Assembly (NCBI GenBank): GCA_965213545.1
Contig: CBDBZL010000002.1
Location: 1,240,001 to 1,304,000, forward strand
Origin: CBDBZL01 sp965213545
GTDB lineage: Bacteria; Pseudomonadota; Alphaproteobacteria; Sphingomonadales; Sphingomonadaceae
Direction of reading: 5' to 3'
Length of the DNA: 64,000 nt
Shown: in pieces, positions 34,952 to 43,051 of the stretch
How positions within the stretch are numbered: position 1 is the stretch's first letter
Layout of the letters: the number at the start of each line of letters is the position of its first letter
Made by a program: the position numbers and the translations under genes
The notes under the pieces: generated by a model
What the model saw: the letters and a program-made list of their open reading frames with translations, nothing else
What the model was told of the DNA's origin: nothing
The model's database searches: none

Positions 34952-35422
34952 ATGATGACACAACCTATTACCCTGGATGCGCGCACGGCCCGCTTTAGGC
35001 TCCCGTATCTTTATGCAGGCCAAGCACAAAAGGAGGTTCAGCTGAACGAGGCGCTCGCGCGGTTGGATGGCCTTTTGCATCCTGTAATCGAAGGTGTCGC
35101 CTCGACGCCTCCCGCAGAACCGACCGAAGGAGAAAGCTGGGTCGTTGGGGAAAACGCTACCGGAGCCTGGATTGATCGCGAAGACCAAATCGCCTGTTTC
35201 CAAGCAGGTACCTGGCTCTATACCCAGGCCACGAATGGAATGCGTGTTATCGACAGAGCGAGCGGCAACGAGCACCGGTTTGACAAGCGTTGGAAGGAAC
35301 CGGATCACATCTCCGCTCCAGCTGGCGGAAACGTGATCGATGTTGAAGCTAGGCAAGCTGTACAAGCGCTAATCGTGGCCTTGGTGCGCCTTGGGCAGGT
35401 TCGACAAGACCAGCCTAGTTGA
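34952..35422 (+). CDS. DUF2793 protein at the end of the GTA-like cluster
   Basis: A 156-residue DUF2793 protein. RFRLPYLYAGQAQKEVQLNEALARLD is split here only by the frame of quoting: the block LPYLYAGQAQKEV..NEAL at residues 15-35 is diagnostic, followed by GESWVVGENATGAW. Members accompany alphaproteobacterial GTA and prophage tails, probably as fibre or tip accessory. ATG 34952 (or 34955) is used. Its last eight bases overlap the convergent queC. Confidence 0.8.
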   Translation: MMTQPITLDARTARFRLPYLYAGQAQKEVQLNEALARLDGLLHPVIEGVASTPPAEPTEGESWVVGENATGAWIDREDQIACFQAGTWLYTQATNGMRVIDRASGNEHRFDKRWKEPDHISAPAGGNVIDVEARQAVQALIVALVRLGQVRQDQPS

Positions 35423-36122
35423 TTTCAAGCTCACCAAAAATGCGGTCATAATCTAATGGATCACGAGCGCCCGCCTCAGCAAAACCCTTAAGCCGCAGAC
35501 GACAGCTATCACACCGTCCACAGGCCTTCCCATTGCCTACCGGATCGTAGCAAGACCAACTCAATCTTGGATCCAAGCCAAGCCGGAGGCATTCGCGCAC
35601 GATGCGTCCCTTGGTCCAATTTTGCAAAGGTGCCTCGACGTTTATGCTCTTACCAACGATAGCCCCCTTAGTGCCCAAGGACAGCGTTCTTGCGAAGCTT
35701 TCGATGAATTCAGGGCGGCAGTCTGGGTACCCTGAGTAATCGACGGCATTTGCACCGATGAATAGGTTGTGCGAACCAATTGCTTCCGCAAGGGAAGCGG
35801 CTAGCGATAGAAAAACGAGATTTCTACCTGGGACATAAGTCTTTGGAATTTCGTGGGTGAGGCCAGTTTTCGATATTTCGCCATTGCCGGTAAGTGCTGA
35901 GCCACCAAAACACGCCAGATCGACTGGCATGATGATGTGGCGGTCGATCCCCAGATTTTCTGCGATCTTGCCCGCCGCTTCAACCTCCCTGCTATGGCGC
36001 TGACCGTATTCGATCGTCAGCGCAACCAGTTGAAAGCCTGACTCGCGAGCAAGACCTGCCGCGACCATCGAATCTAGTCCGCCGGACAAGAGGACCACGG
36101 CCAACCTAGACCGGCTCGTCAT
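35415..36122 (-). CDS. queC: 7-cyano-7-deazaguanine (preQ0) synthase
   Basis: A 235-residue ATP-dependent enzyme converting carboxydeazaguanine to preQ0, on the way to queuosine in tRNA. The PP-loop is LLSGGLDSM at residues 10-18; NLVFLSLAASLAEAIG is typical; zinc cysteines are in SWSCYDPVGNGKACGRCDSC. No queD, queE or queF is next to it. The neighbouring gluQ also acts on queuosine. It overlaps the last GTA-like gene tail to tail. Confidence 0.94.
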   Translation of the reverse strand: MTSRSRLAVVLLSGGLDSMVAAGLARESGFQLVALTIEYGQRHSREVEAAGKIAENLGIDRHIIMPVDLACFGGSALTGNGEISKTGLTHEIPKTYVPGRNLVFLSLAASLAEAIGSHNLFIGANAVDYSGYPDCRPEFIESFARTLSLGTKGAIVGKSINVEAPLQNWTKGRIVRECLRLGLDPRLSWSCYDPVGNGKACGRCDSCRLRLKGFAEAGARDPLDYDRIFGELEIN

Positions 36123-36164
36123 CGTTTTAAATCCTTACTTTAGTTGATCTACGGTGTAAGACGC

Positions 36165-36578
36165 CTATTGCGGGCAGACACCGACCTGCCGCGCCTCAAC
36201 GTTCAGTGAGAACGGCGCTCCCTTCGACAGCCCCTGACTGTCGATCTGAACAAGCTTTGCATTTTCCTGACGGATCGTAGTTCTACCTGAGCCGCCCCTT
36301 AAACATTTGTACTCGACCGTAACCCTGCGCGTTTCGTCTCGTACAACGAAATAATTGCAGCGCTCCGTTCGATCGCGTAGCCTAAGAAGCTCATTTCCCG
36401 ACCTGATACACACCTTTTGCGTTGCGCCGCTCCTGCGATCGCGCAATTCCCATAGTCCGGGGTCAAGCTGACTGAGCATGGTAAGTCTTGCTTTCTGCGC
36501 TACGCTGGGATTGGCTAACCCGCCTGCCAACATAGCAGCGAGAATGGCACTTACCGTAAAGCAAACCTTCAACCCCAT
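36165..36578 (-). CDS. Secreted protein of unknown function, DUF3617-like
   Basis: A 137-residue exported protein: a signal peptide over residues 1-28, then QLDPGLWELRDRRSG and four later cysteines (KVCIRSG, ERCNYF, EYKCLRGG, VGVC) that could form two disulfides. The P-G-x-W-E-x-R opening and cysteine pattern resemble DUF3617. Function unknown. ATG 36578 has GGAG seven bases upstream; the frame extends to 36611. Confidence 0.65.
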   Translation of the reverse strand: MGLKVCFTVSAILAAMLAGGLANPSVAQKARLTMLSQLDPGLWELRDRRSGATQKVCIRSGNELLRLRDRTERCNYFVVRDETRRVTVEYKCLRGGSGRTTIRQENAKLVQIDSQGLSKGAPFSLNVEARQVGVCPQ

Positions 36579-36820
36579 CACAATCTCCGAACACGAACGC
36601 GACTTACCCAATCTTGAAATGTGTTGCTCGGTCTGTTTCGAGTGGGCTTAGCGAAAGCGAACCTTGTCTTTCTGTGCCACCTTTCCGCTACACGATATTG
36701 CTGAAATTACGCCAGCGATCTGATCGCCTGATGCCCCTGTAATGCCCGGCCTTACGACCAGGCCGATCTGCTGGCTCCGAGTGAAGGACAGATCGTACGA
36801 TAGCCTGCAAACCCTACTAG

Positions 36821-37756
36821 CTAATTAAGTAGTCCGAACGTCCAAAGCAAAATTGATTTCTGCGCGTGAATCCGATTTTCCGCCTCGTCGAACACCACTG
36901 ATCGCGGACCTTCGAAAACGTCGTGTGTAACCTCCTCTCCCACGTGCGCTGGTAAACAATGTAGGAACAGCGCACTGGTTTTGGCATGCGCCATAAGCGC
37001 TTCGTCAACACGAAACGGGGATAATAGTTCGACCTTGGCGGCATCAGCTGCGTGCCCCATTGAAAGCCACGTATCGGTAGCCACTACGTCAGCGTCGCAA
37101 ACCGCCCTCGACGCTTCTGTCGTCAGCTGGACGGAAGCTCCTGCACTCCGCGCCGCCTCAACGTAAGCTCTTTCCGGCTGCAACCCATGGGCGGTACCGA
37201 TCCGCACGTCAAACCGCATCAGACCTGCCGCCTCAACGATAGAATTGAGGACGTTGTTGCAGTCCCCGAGCCAGGCGAACTGCAATCCAGGCAGAGGTTT
37301 GCGGTGCTCGGTGATCGTGAGGAGATCGGCAACGATCTGGCACGGATGCGAAAGATCGGTCAGCCCGTTCAGCACTGGCACCCCGGAATGAGCAGCCATT
37401 TCCAGAGCGTTCGCATGGTCACTGGTGCGCACCACGATCGCGTCGGCCATTCGCCCGAGCACGCGCGCCGTGTCCCGAATGCTTTCTCCGCGTCCGAGTT
37501 GAGACGTTCCGGCCTCAAGTATAACGCTCGACCCGCCAAGTTGGCGCATGGCAATGTCGAAGCTGATACGGGTCCGGGTCGAGCTCTTCTCGAACACCAT
37601 GGCAAGGACATGCCCGGCAAGCGGCTGATCGTCATCCGGCTTGCCTTTCGGCCATCCCATCCGCGCTCGCTTGCGATCAAGCGCATCCGCGATCATGGCT
37701 GCGATCGCATCCCCTCCAGCATCCCCCAAGTCGAGGAAATGTCGTGTTGAACTCAC
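36821..37756 (-). CDS. argF: Ornithine carbamoyltransferase
   Basis: Makes citrulline from ornithine and carbamoyl phosphate in arginine synthesis. The protein is 311 residues from GTG 37756. Carbamoyl phosphate binding SSTRTR, HPCQ and the ornithine-loop FLHCLPAH are present. The frame is open to ATG 37786, but GTG 37756 overlaps the argD stop as GTGA and gives the family start (RHFLDLGDAGGD), so coupling with argD is preferred. Confidence 0.95.
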   Translation of the reverse strand: MSSTRHFLDLGDAGGDAIAAMIADALDRKRARMGWPKGKPDDDQPLAGHVLAMVFEKSSTRTRISFDIAMRQLGGSSVILEAGTSQLGRGESIRDTARVLGRMADAIVVRTSDHANALEMAAHSGVPVLNGLTDLSHPCQIVADLLTITEHRKPLPGLQFAWLGDCNNVLNSIVEAAGLMRFDVRIGTAHGLQPERAYVEAARSAGASVQLTTEASRAVCDADVVATDTWLSMGHAADAAKVELLSPFRVDEALMAHAKTSALFLHCLPAHVGEEVTHDVFEGPRSVVFDEAENRIHAQKSILLWTFGLLN

Positions 37757-38943
37757 GCGGCTTCGCTTTTGTCGTAGGTCGCACATCCTTGCGATAGCCG
37801 ATCGGCGAATTCAGCTATTTCAGCCTCTCCAATGACCAGAGGCGGTAATAGCCGCAAGGTTCGGTCGGCAGCTGCTACCGTGAGCAATTGATGCCTGTCA
37901 CGCAGATGCTGCATGAAGGGCCGCGGCTCAACCCTCATCCTCAATCCAAGCATCAAGCCTATTCCACGAATTTCTTCGAATAGCTCGGGGTAGTTGCCGA
38001 TGAATTGCTCCAAAGTTGTTCGTAGCTTCTGGCCTGTATTGCGGACGTGTGCGAGGAATTCGGGCTGCGTCACGATATCCAGCACCGCGCTACCGGCGGC
38101 CATGGCCAACGGATTGCCGCCATAGGTCGAGCCATGCATTCCTAAGGTCATGCCTCGTGCCGCTTTCTCGCTAGCTAGGCACGCGCCTAACGGAAAGCCG
38201 CCGCCAATCCCCTTTGCAACTGCCATAATGTCTGGTTGGATGCCATATTGCTCGTAGGCGTTGAATGTCCCTGTCCGCCCAATCCCGCACTGAACCTCAT
38301 CAAGCACCAGCATCAGATCATGCTTGTCGGCAAGATCGCGCAGACCTCTCATGAAAGCCTCAGAGGCTACGCGGATTCCGCCCTCTCCCTGAACAGGCTC
38401 GACAAGAAACCCGGCCGTATGTTCTCCGATTGCCGCTTCGGCAGCTTCTAGGTCGCCGAACTCATGATAGGCGAACCCCTCGAGCAAGGGGCTGAAGCCC
38501 TTGTGCATCTTTGTCTGATTAGAAGCACTTATTGTTGCCATCGTCCGCCCGTGAAAGGCGTTGTCGAAGGTAATGAGCTCGAACCGATTATCATTGCCGC
38601 TGGCCTGGTGGTAAGCCCGGGCCGTCTTGATCGCGGTTTCGACTGCCTCGGCACCCGAGTTGGTGAAAAACACGGTGTCGGCAAAACTGTTGGCAATCAG
38701 CTTTGCTGCAAGCGCTTCCCCCTGCGGGCTACCGTACAGGTTTGAGACATGCATCAGCGTCGCAGCCTGACGCTGGATGGCGCCGATCAGGCGCTGGTCC
38801 GAATGTCCCAGCGAGTTGACCGCGATACCCGCTGCGAAATCGAGATAACGAGTTCCGTCCTCCGAGATGAGATGGCAGTGCTCGCCAAGCACCGGCCTGA
38901 CATCGCACCGCGGATAGACCGGCATAAGCGGTGGTATCGACAC
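37753..38943 (-). CDS. argD: Acetylornithine aminotransferase
   Basis: A 396-residue class III PLP transaminase that makes N-acetylornithine; it may also serve succinylornithine. Motifs: FTNSGAEAVETAIKTAR, HGRTMATISAS, LVLDEVQCGIGRTG and the PLP lysine in AVAKGIGGGFPLGA. It leads an argD-argF operon with a four-base overlap. Confidence 0.95.
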   Translation of the reverse strand: MSIPPLMPVYPRCDVRPVLGEHCHLISEDGTRYLDFAAGIAVNSLGHSDQRLIGAIQRQAATLMHVSNLYGSPQGEALAAKLIANSFADTVFFTNSGAEAVETAIKTARAYHQASGNDNRFELITFDNAFHGRTMATISASNQTKMHKGFSPLLEGFAYHEFGDLEAAEAAIGEHTAGFLVEPVQGEGGIRVASEAFMRGLRDLADKHDLMLVLDEVQCGIGRTGTFNAYEQYGIQPDIMAVAKGIGGGFPLGACLASEKAARGMTLGMHGSTYGGNPLAMAAGSAVLDIVTQPEFLAHVRNTGQKLRTTLEQFIGNYPELFEEIRGIGLMLGLRMRVEPRPFMQHLRDRHQLLTVAAADRTLRLLPPLVIGEAEIAEFADRLSQGCATYDKSEAA

Positions 38944-38969
38944 GCGGGCACCCTTCGCATGGAGTGATC

Positions 38970-38999
38970 AAAAGAAACGGGCGGCCGCGAAGGACCGCC
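38970..38999 (-). terminator. Terminator for the cold-shock gene
   Basis: GGCGG at 38980-38984 and CCGCC at 38995-38999 form the stem, extended inward by CC/GG with one bulge. Read on the minus strand the hairpin is followed by CGTTTCTTTT. It fits termination of the minus-strand cold-shock gene ending at 39090, before argD begins. Confidence 0.6.
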
Positions 39000-39089
39000 G
39001 CGTTTATTCCCTAGAACTGCCGTGCAACGCGGTCAAACGCGCCCCGTCATCCGTTAGCAGCCAAGTCCAGCCTTCCGGCGCTTTGACGA

Positions 39090-39860
39090 TCAGCCTTGGG
39101 TAGGGACCAGATTGACAGCGGAATATTTGCCCCGTTTGTCAATCTCCAGATCGAACTCGAACCGGTCGCCCTCTTGGATGCCCTGCAGTCCCGAGCGCTC
39201 AACCGCACTGATATGCACGAAAGCATCCTCCTTGCCATCGTCGCGCGTGATGAAGCCGAAGCCCTTCATCGCATTGAAGAACTTAACGGTTCCCACTGCC
39301 CTTTCCCCGGTCAATTCACGCGAAGGCGCTTTCGCCTCGACGGGAATGACGTCGCCTACAAGCTGAATATCGGCGGCAGACACTTTGCCTCCGCGATCGA
39401 CAAGGTTGAACTGGAGCTCCTGCCCCTCTGCAAGGCCTTCGAGACCTGCTCGCTCAACCTGGCTGATATGGACAAAAACGTCCTCTCCACCCTCATCGCG
39501 TTGAATGAAGCCGAAGCCTTTCTGGACGTTGAAGAACTTTACCTTGCCTTGGCCGGTGCCCACGACTTGGGCGGGCATTCCTCCGCCTCCGCCTCCGCCG
39601 CCAACACCGCCGCCGCCGCGCTGTCCGCCGCCAAAGCCGCCTCCGCGACCAGCGCCGCCGCCACCGAAGCGATCGCCGCCAGCGCCACTGCCGCGGCCGC
39701 CGAATCGGTCACCCCCGAAACCGCCGCCGCCGCCGCCGCCGCCGCGCCAGTCATCCTGCATCGGGGGAGGCCCCCGGTCGCTGAAAGGATCGAAACCGCC
39801 CTCGCCAAACCCATCGCGCTTGTCCCGGCCCTTGCCGCGACGTCCTTTGTCATAACCCAT
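39090..39860 (-). CDS. Double cold-shock-domain RNA-binding protein with Gly-rich N-terminus
   Basis: A 256-residue protein. The first 95 residues are a disordered Gly/Arg/Phe-rich segment with runs of Gly; then two cold-shock domains follow, each with the RNP1 motif: KGFGFIQRDE and VFVHIS at about 114-130, and KGFGFITRDD and AFVHIS at about 200-216. Tandem CSD proteins are typical of alphaproteobacteria and bind single-stranded RNA as chaperones. The Gly-rich tail might support phase separation, which is an inference. The opposite-strand alanine-rich frame is a shadow. Confidence 0.9.
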   Translation of the reverse strand: MGYDKGRRGKGRDKRDGFGEGGFDPFSDRGPPPMQDDWRGGGGGGGGFGGDRFGGRGSGAGGDRFGGGGAGRGGGFGGGQRGGGGVGGGGGGGGMPAQVVGTGQGKVKFFNVQKGFGFIQRDEGGEDVFVHISQVERAGLEGLAEGQELQFNLVDRGGKVSAADIQLVGDVIPVEAKAPSRELTGERAVGTVKFFNAMKGFGFITRDDGKEDAFVHISAVERSGLQGIQEGDRFEFDLEIDKRGKYSAVNLVPTQG

Positions 39861-40103
39861 GAAGTGAACGTACCCTCGATGCTCGCCCTCTCATTCACCC
39901 GGCGGCACGGACGAAGTCTCGCCGGATCGGAAAGTTGGCGACGCATCGCCCCCTTCTCGCGCAAGCGCTTATATCGCAGTTCGATGGGGAACGCGAACAA
40001 ATTAACACGCCCATAACAGAGACATCGCTTAGGACGATATGTCGGCGGGGTAGCGCCAAATCGCTTGTCAGACGAAAATGGCGGGCGCAAAGGCGCTCGC
40101 GCG

Positions 40104-40922
40104 ATGGATATTATGGCGCTGCTCACCGACCCGGCCGCTTGGGCTGCCTTACTGACCCTTATCGTGCTCGAAGTCGTTCTCGGCATCGACAACCTCATTT
40201 TTATCGCCATCCTGTCGAACAAGCTGCCCGAGCATCAACAGCAACGGGCCCGGCGAATCGGGTTGATGTTCGCGCTAGTCATGCGGATCGGGCTGCTCAT
40301 GCTGATCGGCTGGATCGTCACGCTCGAGACCCCACTGTTCGATCTGGGTATCGAGGGGAACCTGACTAAGAGCGGCGTTCCAAGCTTCGAGACCGCCTTT
40401 TCTGGCCGTGACCTCATCCTTCTTGTGGGTGGTCTGTTTCTCCTTTGGAAGGCGACCAAGGAAATCCATCATGCGATGGAGCCCGACGATCATGCGCCCG
40501 ACCTGATGAACAAGCAGGCGGCAGTCGAGGCTACTTTTGGCGCGGTCATCGTCCAGATCATCGCGCTCGACCTCGTCTTCTCGATCGATTCGATTCTTAC
40601 AGCGGTCGGCATGACCAATGAGATTCCGATCATGGTTGCCGCGGTGACGATCACCGTTGGCATCATGCTAGTCGCGGCTGATCCGTTGGCCGACTTCATC
40701 GAAAAGAACCCCACGCTCGTTATGCTCGCGCTCTCGTTCCTTGTGATGATCGGTCTTGTGCTTATCGCCGATGGCCTGGGCTATCATGTACCAAAAGGCT
40801 ATATCTACGTAGCGATGGCTTTTTCGGTCGCGGTAGAATTTCTCAACATGCTGCGCCGCAACCGCACCCGTGCCGAAGCGGATACGAAGGCAATGAGCGC
40901 CGAGAATAGCGGGCAGGCATGA
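40104..40922 (+). CDS. TerC-family membrane protein
   Basis: A 272-residue membrane protein with about seven helices and the TerC motifs EVVLGIDNLIFIAI at residues 21-34 and ALDLVFSIDSILTAVG near 160. The two acidic Asp sites likely bind divalent cations; family members export manganese or help metalate secreted enzymes. No yybP-ykoY riboswitch was recognised upstream. Its TGA overlaps the next ATG. Confidence 0.92.
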   Translation: MDIMALLTDPAAWAALLTLIVLEVVLGIDNLIFIAILSNKLPEHQQQRARRIGLMFALVMRIGLLMLIGWIVTLETPLFDLGIEGNLTKSGVPSFETAFSGRDLILLVGGLFLLWKATKEIHHAMEPDDHAPDLMNKQAAVEATFGAVIVQIIALDLVFSIDSILTAVGMTNEIPIMVAAVTITVGIMLVAADPLADFIEKNPTLVMLALSFLVMIGLVLIADGLGYHVPKGYIYVAMAFSVAVEFLNMLRRNRTRAEADTKAMSAENSGQA

Positions 40923-41359
40923 GCCATTTCCGGCGCCTCGACTCTGTTACCTGGGCAAGCCCTCAGATAGGCGGGGACGATCTGGCCGAGGCTGCACGAC
41001 GCGGCTTCAGTATGGTCGTCAATAACCGGCCCGACGGCGAGAGCGATAAACAGCCGACGAATGCGCAAGTTGCCGAAGCGGCACAACAGGCGGGGCTAGC
41101 TTACCGCTTCATTCCTGTTGACCATGCAGGTTTTTCGAGCGCCCAAATAGATGAAATGCGCCGGGCGCTCGATGACGCCGATGGGGCGGTTTTGGCTTAC
41201 TGCCGCTCGGGTACCCGTTCAACGATGCTGTGGGCGCTTGCCCAAGCCAAAGCGGGGACAGATTCCGAGGAACTTGCCGCCGCCGCCAGCGCAGCAGGTT
41301 ATGATCTGAGCCCCATACGCGCGGTGCTCGACATTCTTGCACAGCAAGAACGCAATTAG
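40919..41359 (+). CDS. TIGR01244-family rhodanese/phosphatase-like protein
   Basis: A 146-residue protein with the PTP-like P-loop AYCRSGTRSTMLW near residue 93 (Cys94, Arg100) and FSMVVNNRPDGES near the start, matching the TIGR01244 sulfur transferase/phosphatase family, related to the Blh domain. Substrate unknown. It overlaps the TerC gene by ATGA and is probably cotranscribed. Confidence 0.87.
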   Translation: MSHFRRLDSVTWASPQIGGDDLAEAARRGFSMVVNNRPDGESDKQPTNAQVAEAAQQAGLAYRFIPVDHAGFSSAQIDEMRRALDDADGAVLAYCRSGTRSTMLWALAQAKAGTDSEELAAAASAAGYDLSPIRAVLDILAQQERN

Positions 41360-41488
41360 GAACCACTATGTTTAGTCAAGCGCGTCCATAGAGACAGCGC
41401 GTTGCGAGCGATTGCCTGATTATCAATGGGTAGCAGACACATCGCCAAAATGAAGCTGGCTTAGTTCCTATTAAATCCAGCGCCCCAC

Positions 41489-41518
41489 AAAAAAGGCCGG
41501 AGGATTGCTCCCCCGGCC
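41489..41518 (-). terminator. Terminator of the OmpA-family gene
   Basis: GGCCGG (41495-41500) and CCGGCC (41513-41518) form a stem with additional inner pairing; on the minus strand it is followed by TTTTTTGTGG. Typical intrinsic terminator for the gene ending at 41564. Confidence 0.8.
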
Positions 41519-41563
41519 CTTCTTGTAGCCAACTGCGGGTGGACGGGATTACATCCCCGATCC

Positions 41564-42703
41564 CTACATCCCCGATCCGGGCCCGTAGGTGATCTCGACA
41601 CGGCGGTTCTGCAGCTCGCGCACGCCGTCGGCGGTGGGAACGCGTGGGTTCGCCTCGCCGAATGCTTCGCTCGAGATGCGCGTGGACGGAATACCGCGGC
41701 CGGTCAGGTACTGCTGGACCGAGTTGTTGCGGCGCGCCGCCAGACCCAGGTTGTACTGCACGGTGCCCGAACGATCGGTATAGCCTGCCAGCATGATCGG
41801 CACGGTGCCGCAATTGCCGTAGGCGGTGATCGCTGAGTTGAGCACGGTGGCTGCCTCGGGCGTGATCTCGGACGAATCCCAATCGAAGAACACGATATAC
41901 GGACCCGTGTTGCACTGCGCGCGCGGCGGAGGCGGAGGCGGCGGCGGAGGCGGCGGGGGCGGCGGGGGCGGCGGTGCGGTGCGCGGCGGAGGCGGCGGCA
42001 GCGGTGCGACCGGCTCTGCCCCACCGAAGTTGAGCAAAACACTCACCAGCGCGGAATGGGTCGTGAGATCGAAATCGGTCGTCCGACCCCGCGCATCGCT
42101 CAGCCGGAAATCATGCGTATCGAAATATTTGTATTTCACCCCGATATCGAACATTTCGGTAACCGGAATGCGCAGCGCGGCGATCGCCTGCCAGGCGAAA
42201 TTGTCATCGCGTTCGGACTCGTCGATGAAGCTTTCGTCGAATACCGAGATTGTCGTGAGTTCGGTGCCCAACCATGTGTAGCCCGCACCTGCACCGACGG
42301 ACAGGCCGACCCCGTCATTGCCACCTAAATCGAGCATGGCGTTGGCCATGACCGAGGTCAGCCTCATCTCACCGCGCGAATCGAACGTGCCGGTAACCAC
42401 CGAATTGTTCGACGGTGAAGGCAGGCCGAGCGTACCGGTCGTGACGGTGTCGGGATTGAACTCGCGGTAGGAGCCTTCGAGTTCGGTACGGATGGCCCCG
42501 AAATCATAACCGATCTGGCCAGCGGCCTCCCACCCGGTCTGAAATTCAAGTTCGCCGTTATCAAACCCGCTCGTCGTAATGTCGGTATCGGCAGCGAAGA
42601 TGGCACCACCATCGAGTCCTAGATAGCCTTGGCCGTCACGCGCCATCGCTGGCGCTGCCACGGCCGCGGCCGCCGCGCCCAAGCATAGTGCAACCTTCCT
42701 CAT
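41564..42703 (-). CDS. OmpA-family outer membrane protein
   Basis: A 379-residue porin. A signal peptide ends at APAMA-RDG (about residue 20); a beta-barrel spans about 22-240; a proline-rich hinge containing a long Pro run follows; the OmpA_C domain (about 275-372) has FFDWDSSEIT, YTDRSGT..YNLGLAARRNNSVQ and the closing NRRVEITYG. The C-terminal domain anchors to peptidoglycan. The stop is followed by an exact repeat of the last four codons and stop (see findings). ATG 42703 is used; an in-frame GTG at 42796 with a strong ribosome site lies upstream. Confidence 0.92.
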   Translation of the reverse strand: MRKVALCLGAAAAAVAAPAMARDGQGYLGLDGGAIFAADTDITTSGFDNGELEFQTGWEAAGQIGYDFGAIRTELEGSYREFNPDTVTTGTLGLPSPSNNSVVTGTFDSRGEMRLTSVMANAMLDLGGNDGVGLSVGAGAGYTWLGTELTTISVFDESFIDESERDDNFAWQAIAALRIPVTEMFDIGVKYKYFDTHDFRLSDARGRTTDFDLTTHSALVSVLLNFGGAEPVAPLPPPPPRTAPPPPPPPPPPPPPPPPPRAQCNTGPYIVFFDWDSSEITPEAATVLNSAITAYGNCGTVPIMLAGYTDRSGTVQYNLGLAARRNNSVQQYLTGRGIPSTRISSEAFGEANPRVPTADGVRELQNRRVEITYGPGSGM

Positions 42704-43051
42704 CACCCATTCCCCTTCTGAAGCATCATGCCCGCCATAAGTGCGAGGCAGGGCCACGGCAACCCGAAGCAATTTCATGCGGCAATTTGAAGGCACAACC
42801 GGCACCTCCTTTTTTTTGATAGCCCTAAACGGCTAGATGACTGAAGTTCCCGAATTTCTTTTGCGGTTTTGGGCAGGTAAGTCATAACAAGGGTGACATG
42901 CATCGCGACGCCTTGTCATCACGAGAAAGCGCCGGTTACCGAAAGCCTTGCGTAAGAATATGCAATTGAAAACTTCATCGCGATCAACTCCGACCGCCAA
43001 AGTCGGACGATCGCCTAGCCGACCCGCCCCCCAAAGCGCCGGTGTGATCGT
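42704..43051 (-). promoter_or_regulatory. Upstream region of the OmpA-family gene
   Basis: This 348-base gap between the ammonium transporter stop and the OmpA start has no separate gene. On the minus strand AAGGAGGTG near 42802-42810 stands eight bases before GTG 42796, which is in frame with OmpA and would add 31 residues. AT-rich sequence upstream probably holds the promoter, but no clear -35/-10 pair was seen. Confidence 0.4.

Noticed and set aside
21485..35422. Complete inducible prophage
   Set aside because: No integrase, repressor, replication, lysis or att repeats seen; gene order and sizes fit GTA.
39096..40016. 306-codon alanine-rich plus-strand frame
   Set aside because: Antisense to the Gly-rich arm and cold-shock domains; its Ala repeats mirror GGC glycine codons.
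39861..40103. yybP-ykoY manganese riboswitch before the TerC gene
   Set aside because: Expected conserved stems and loops were not found by eye.
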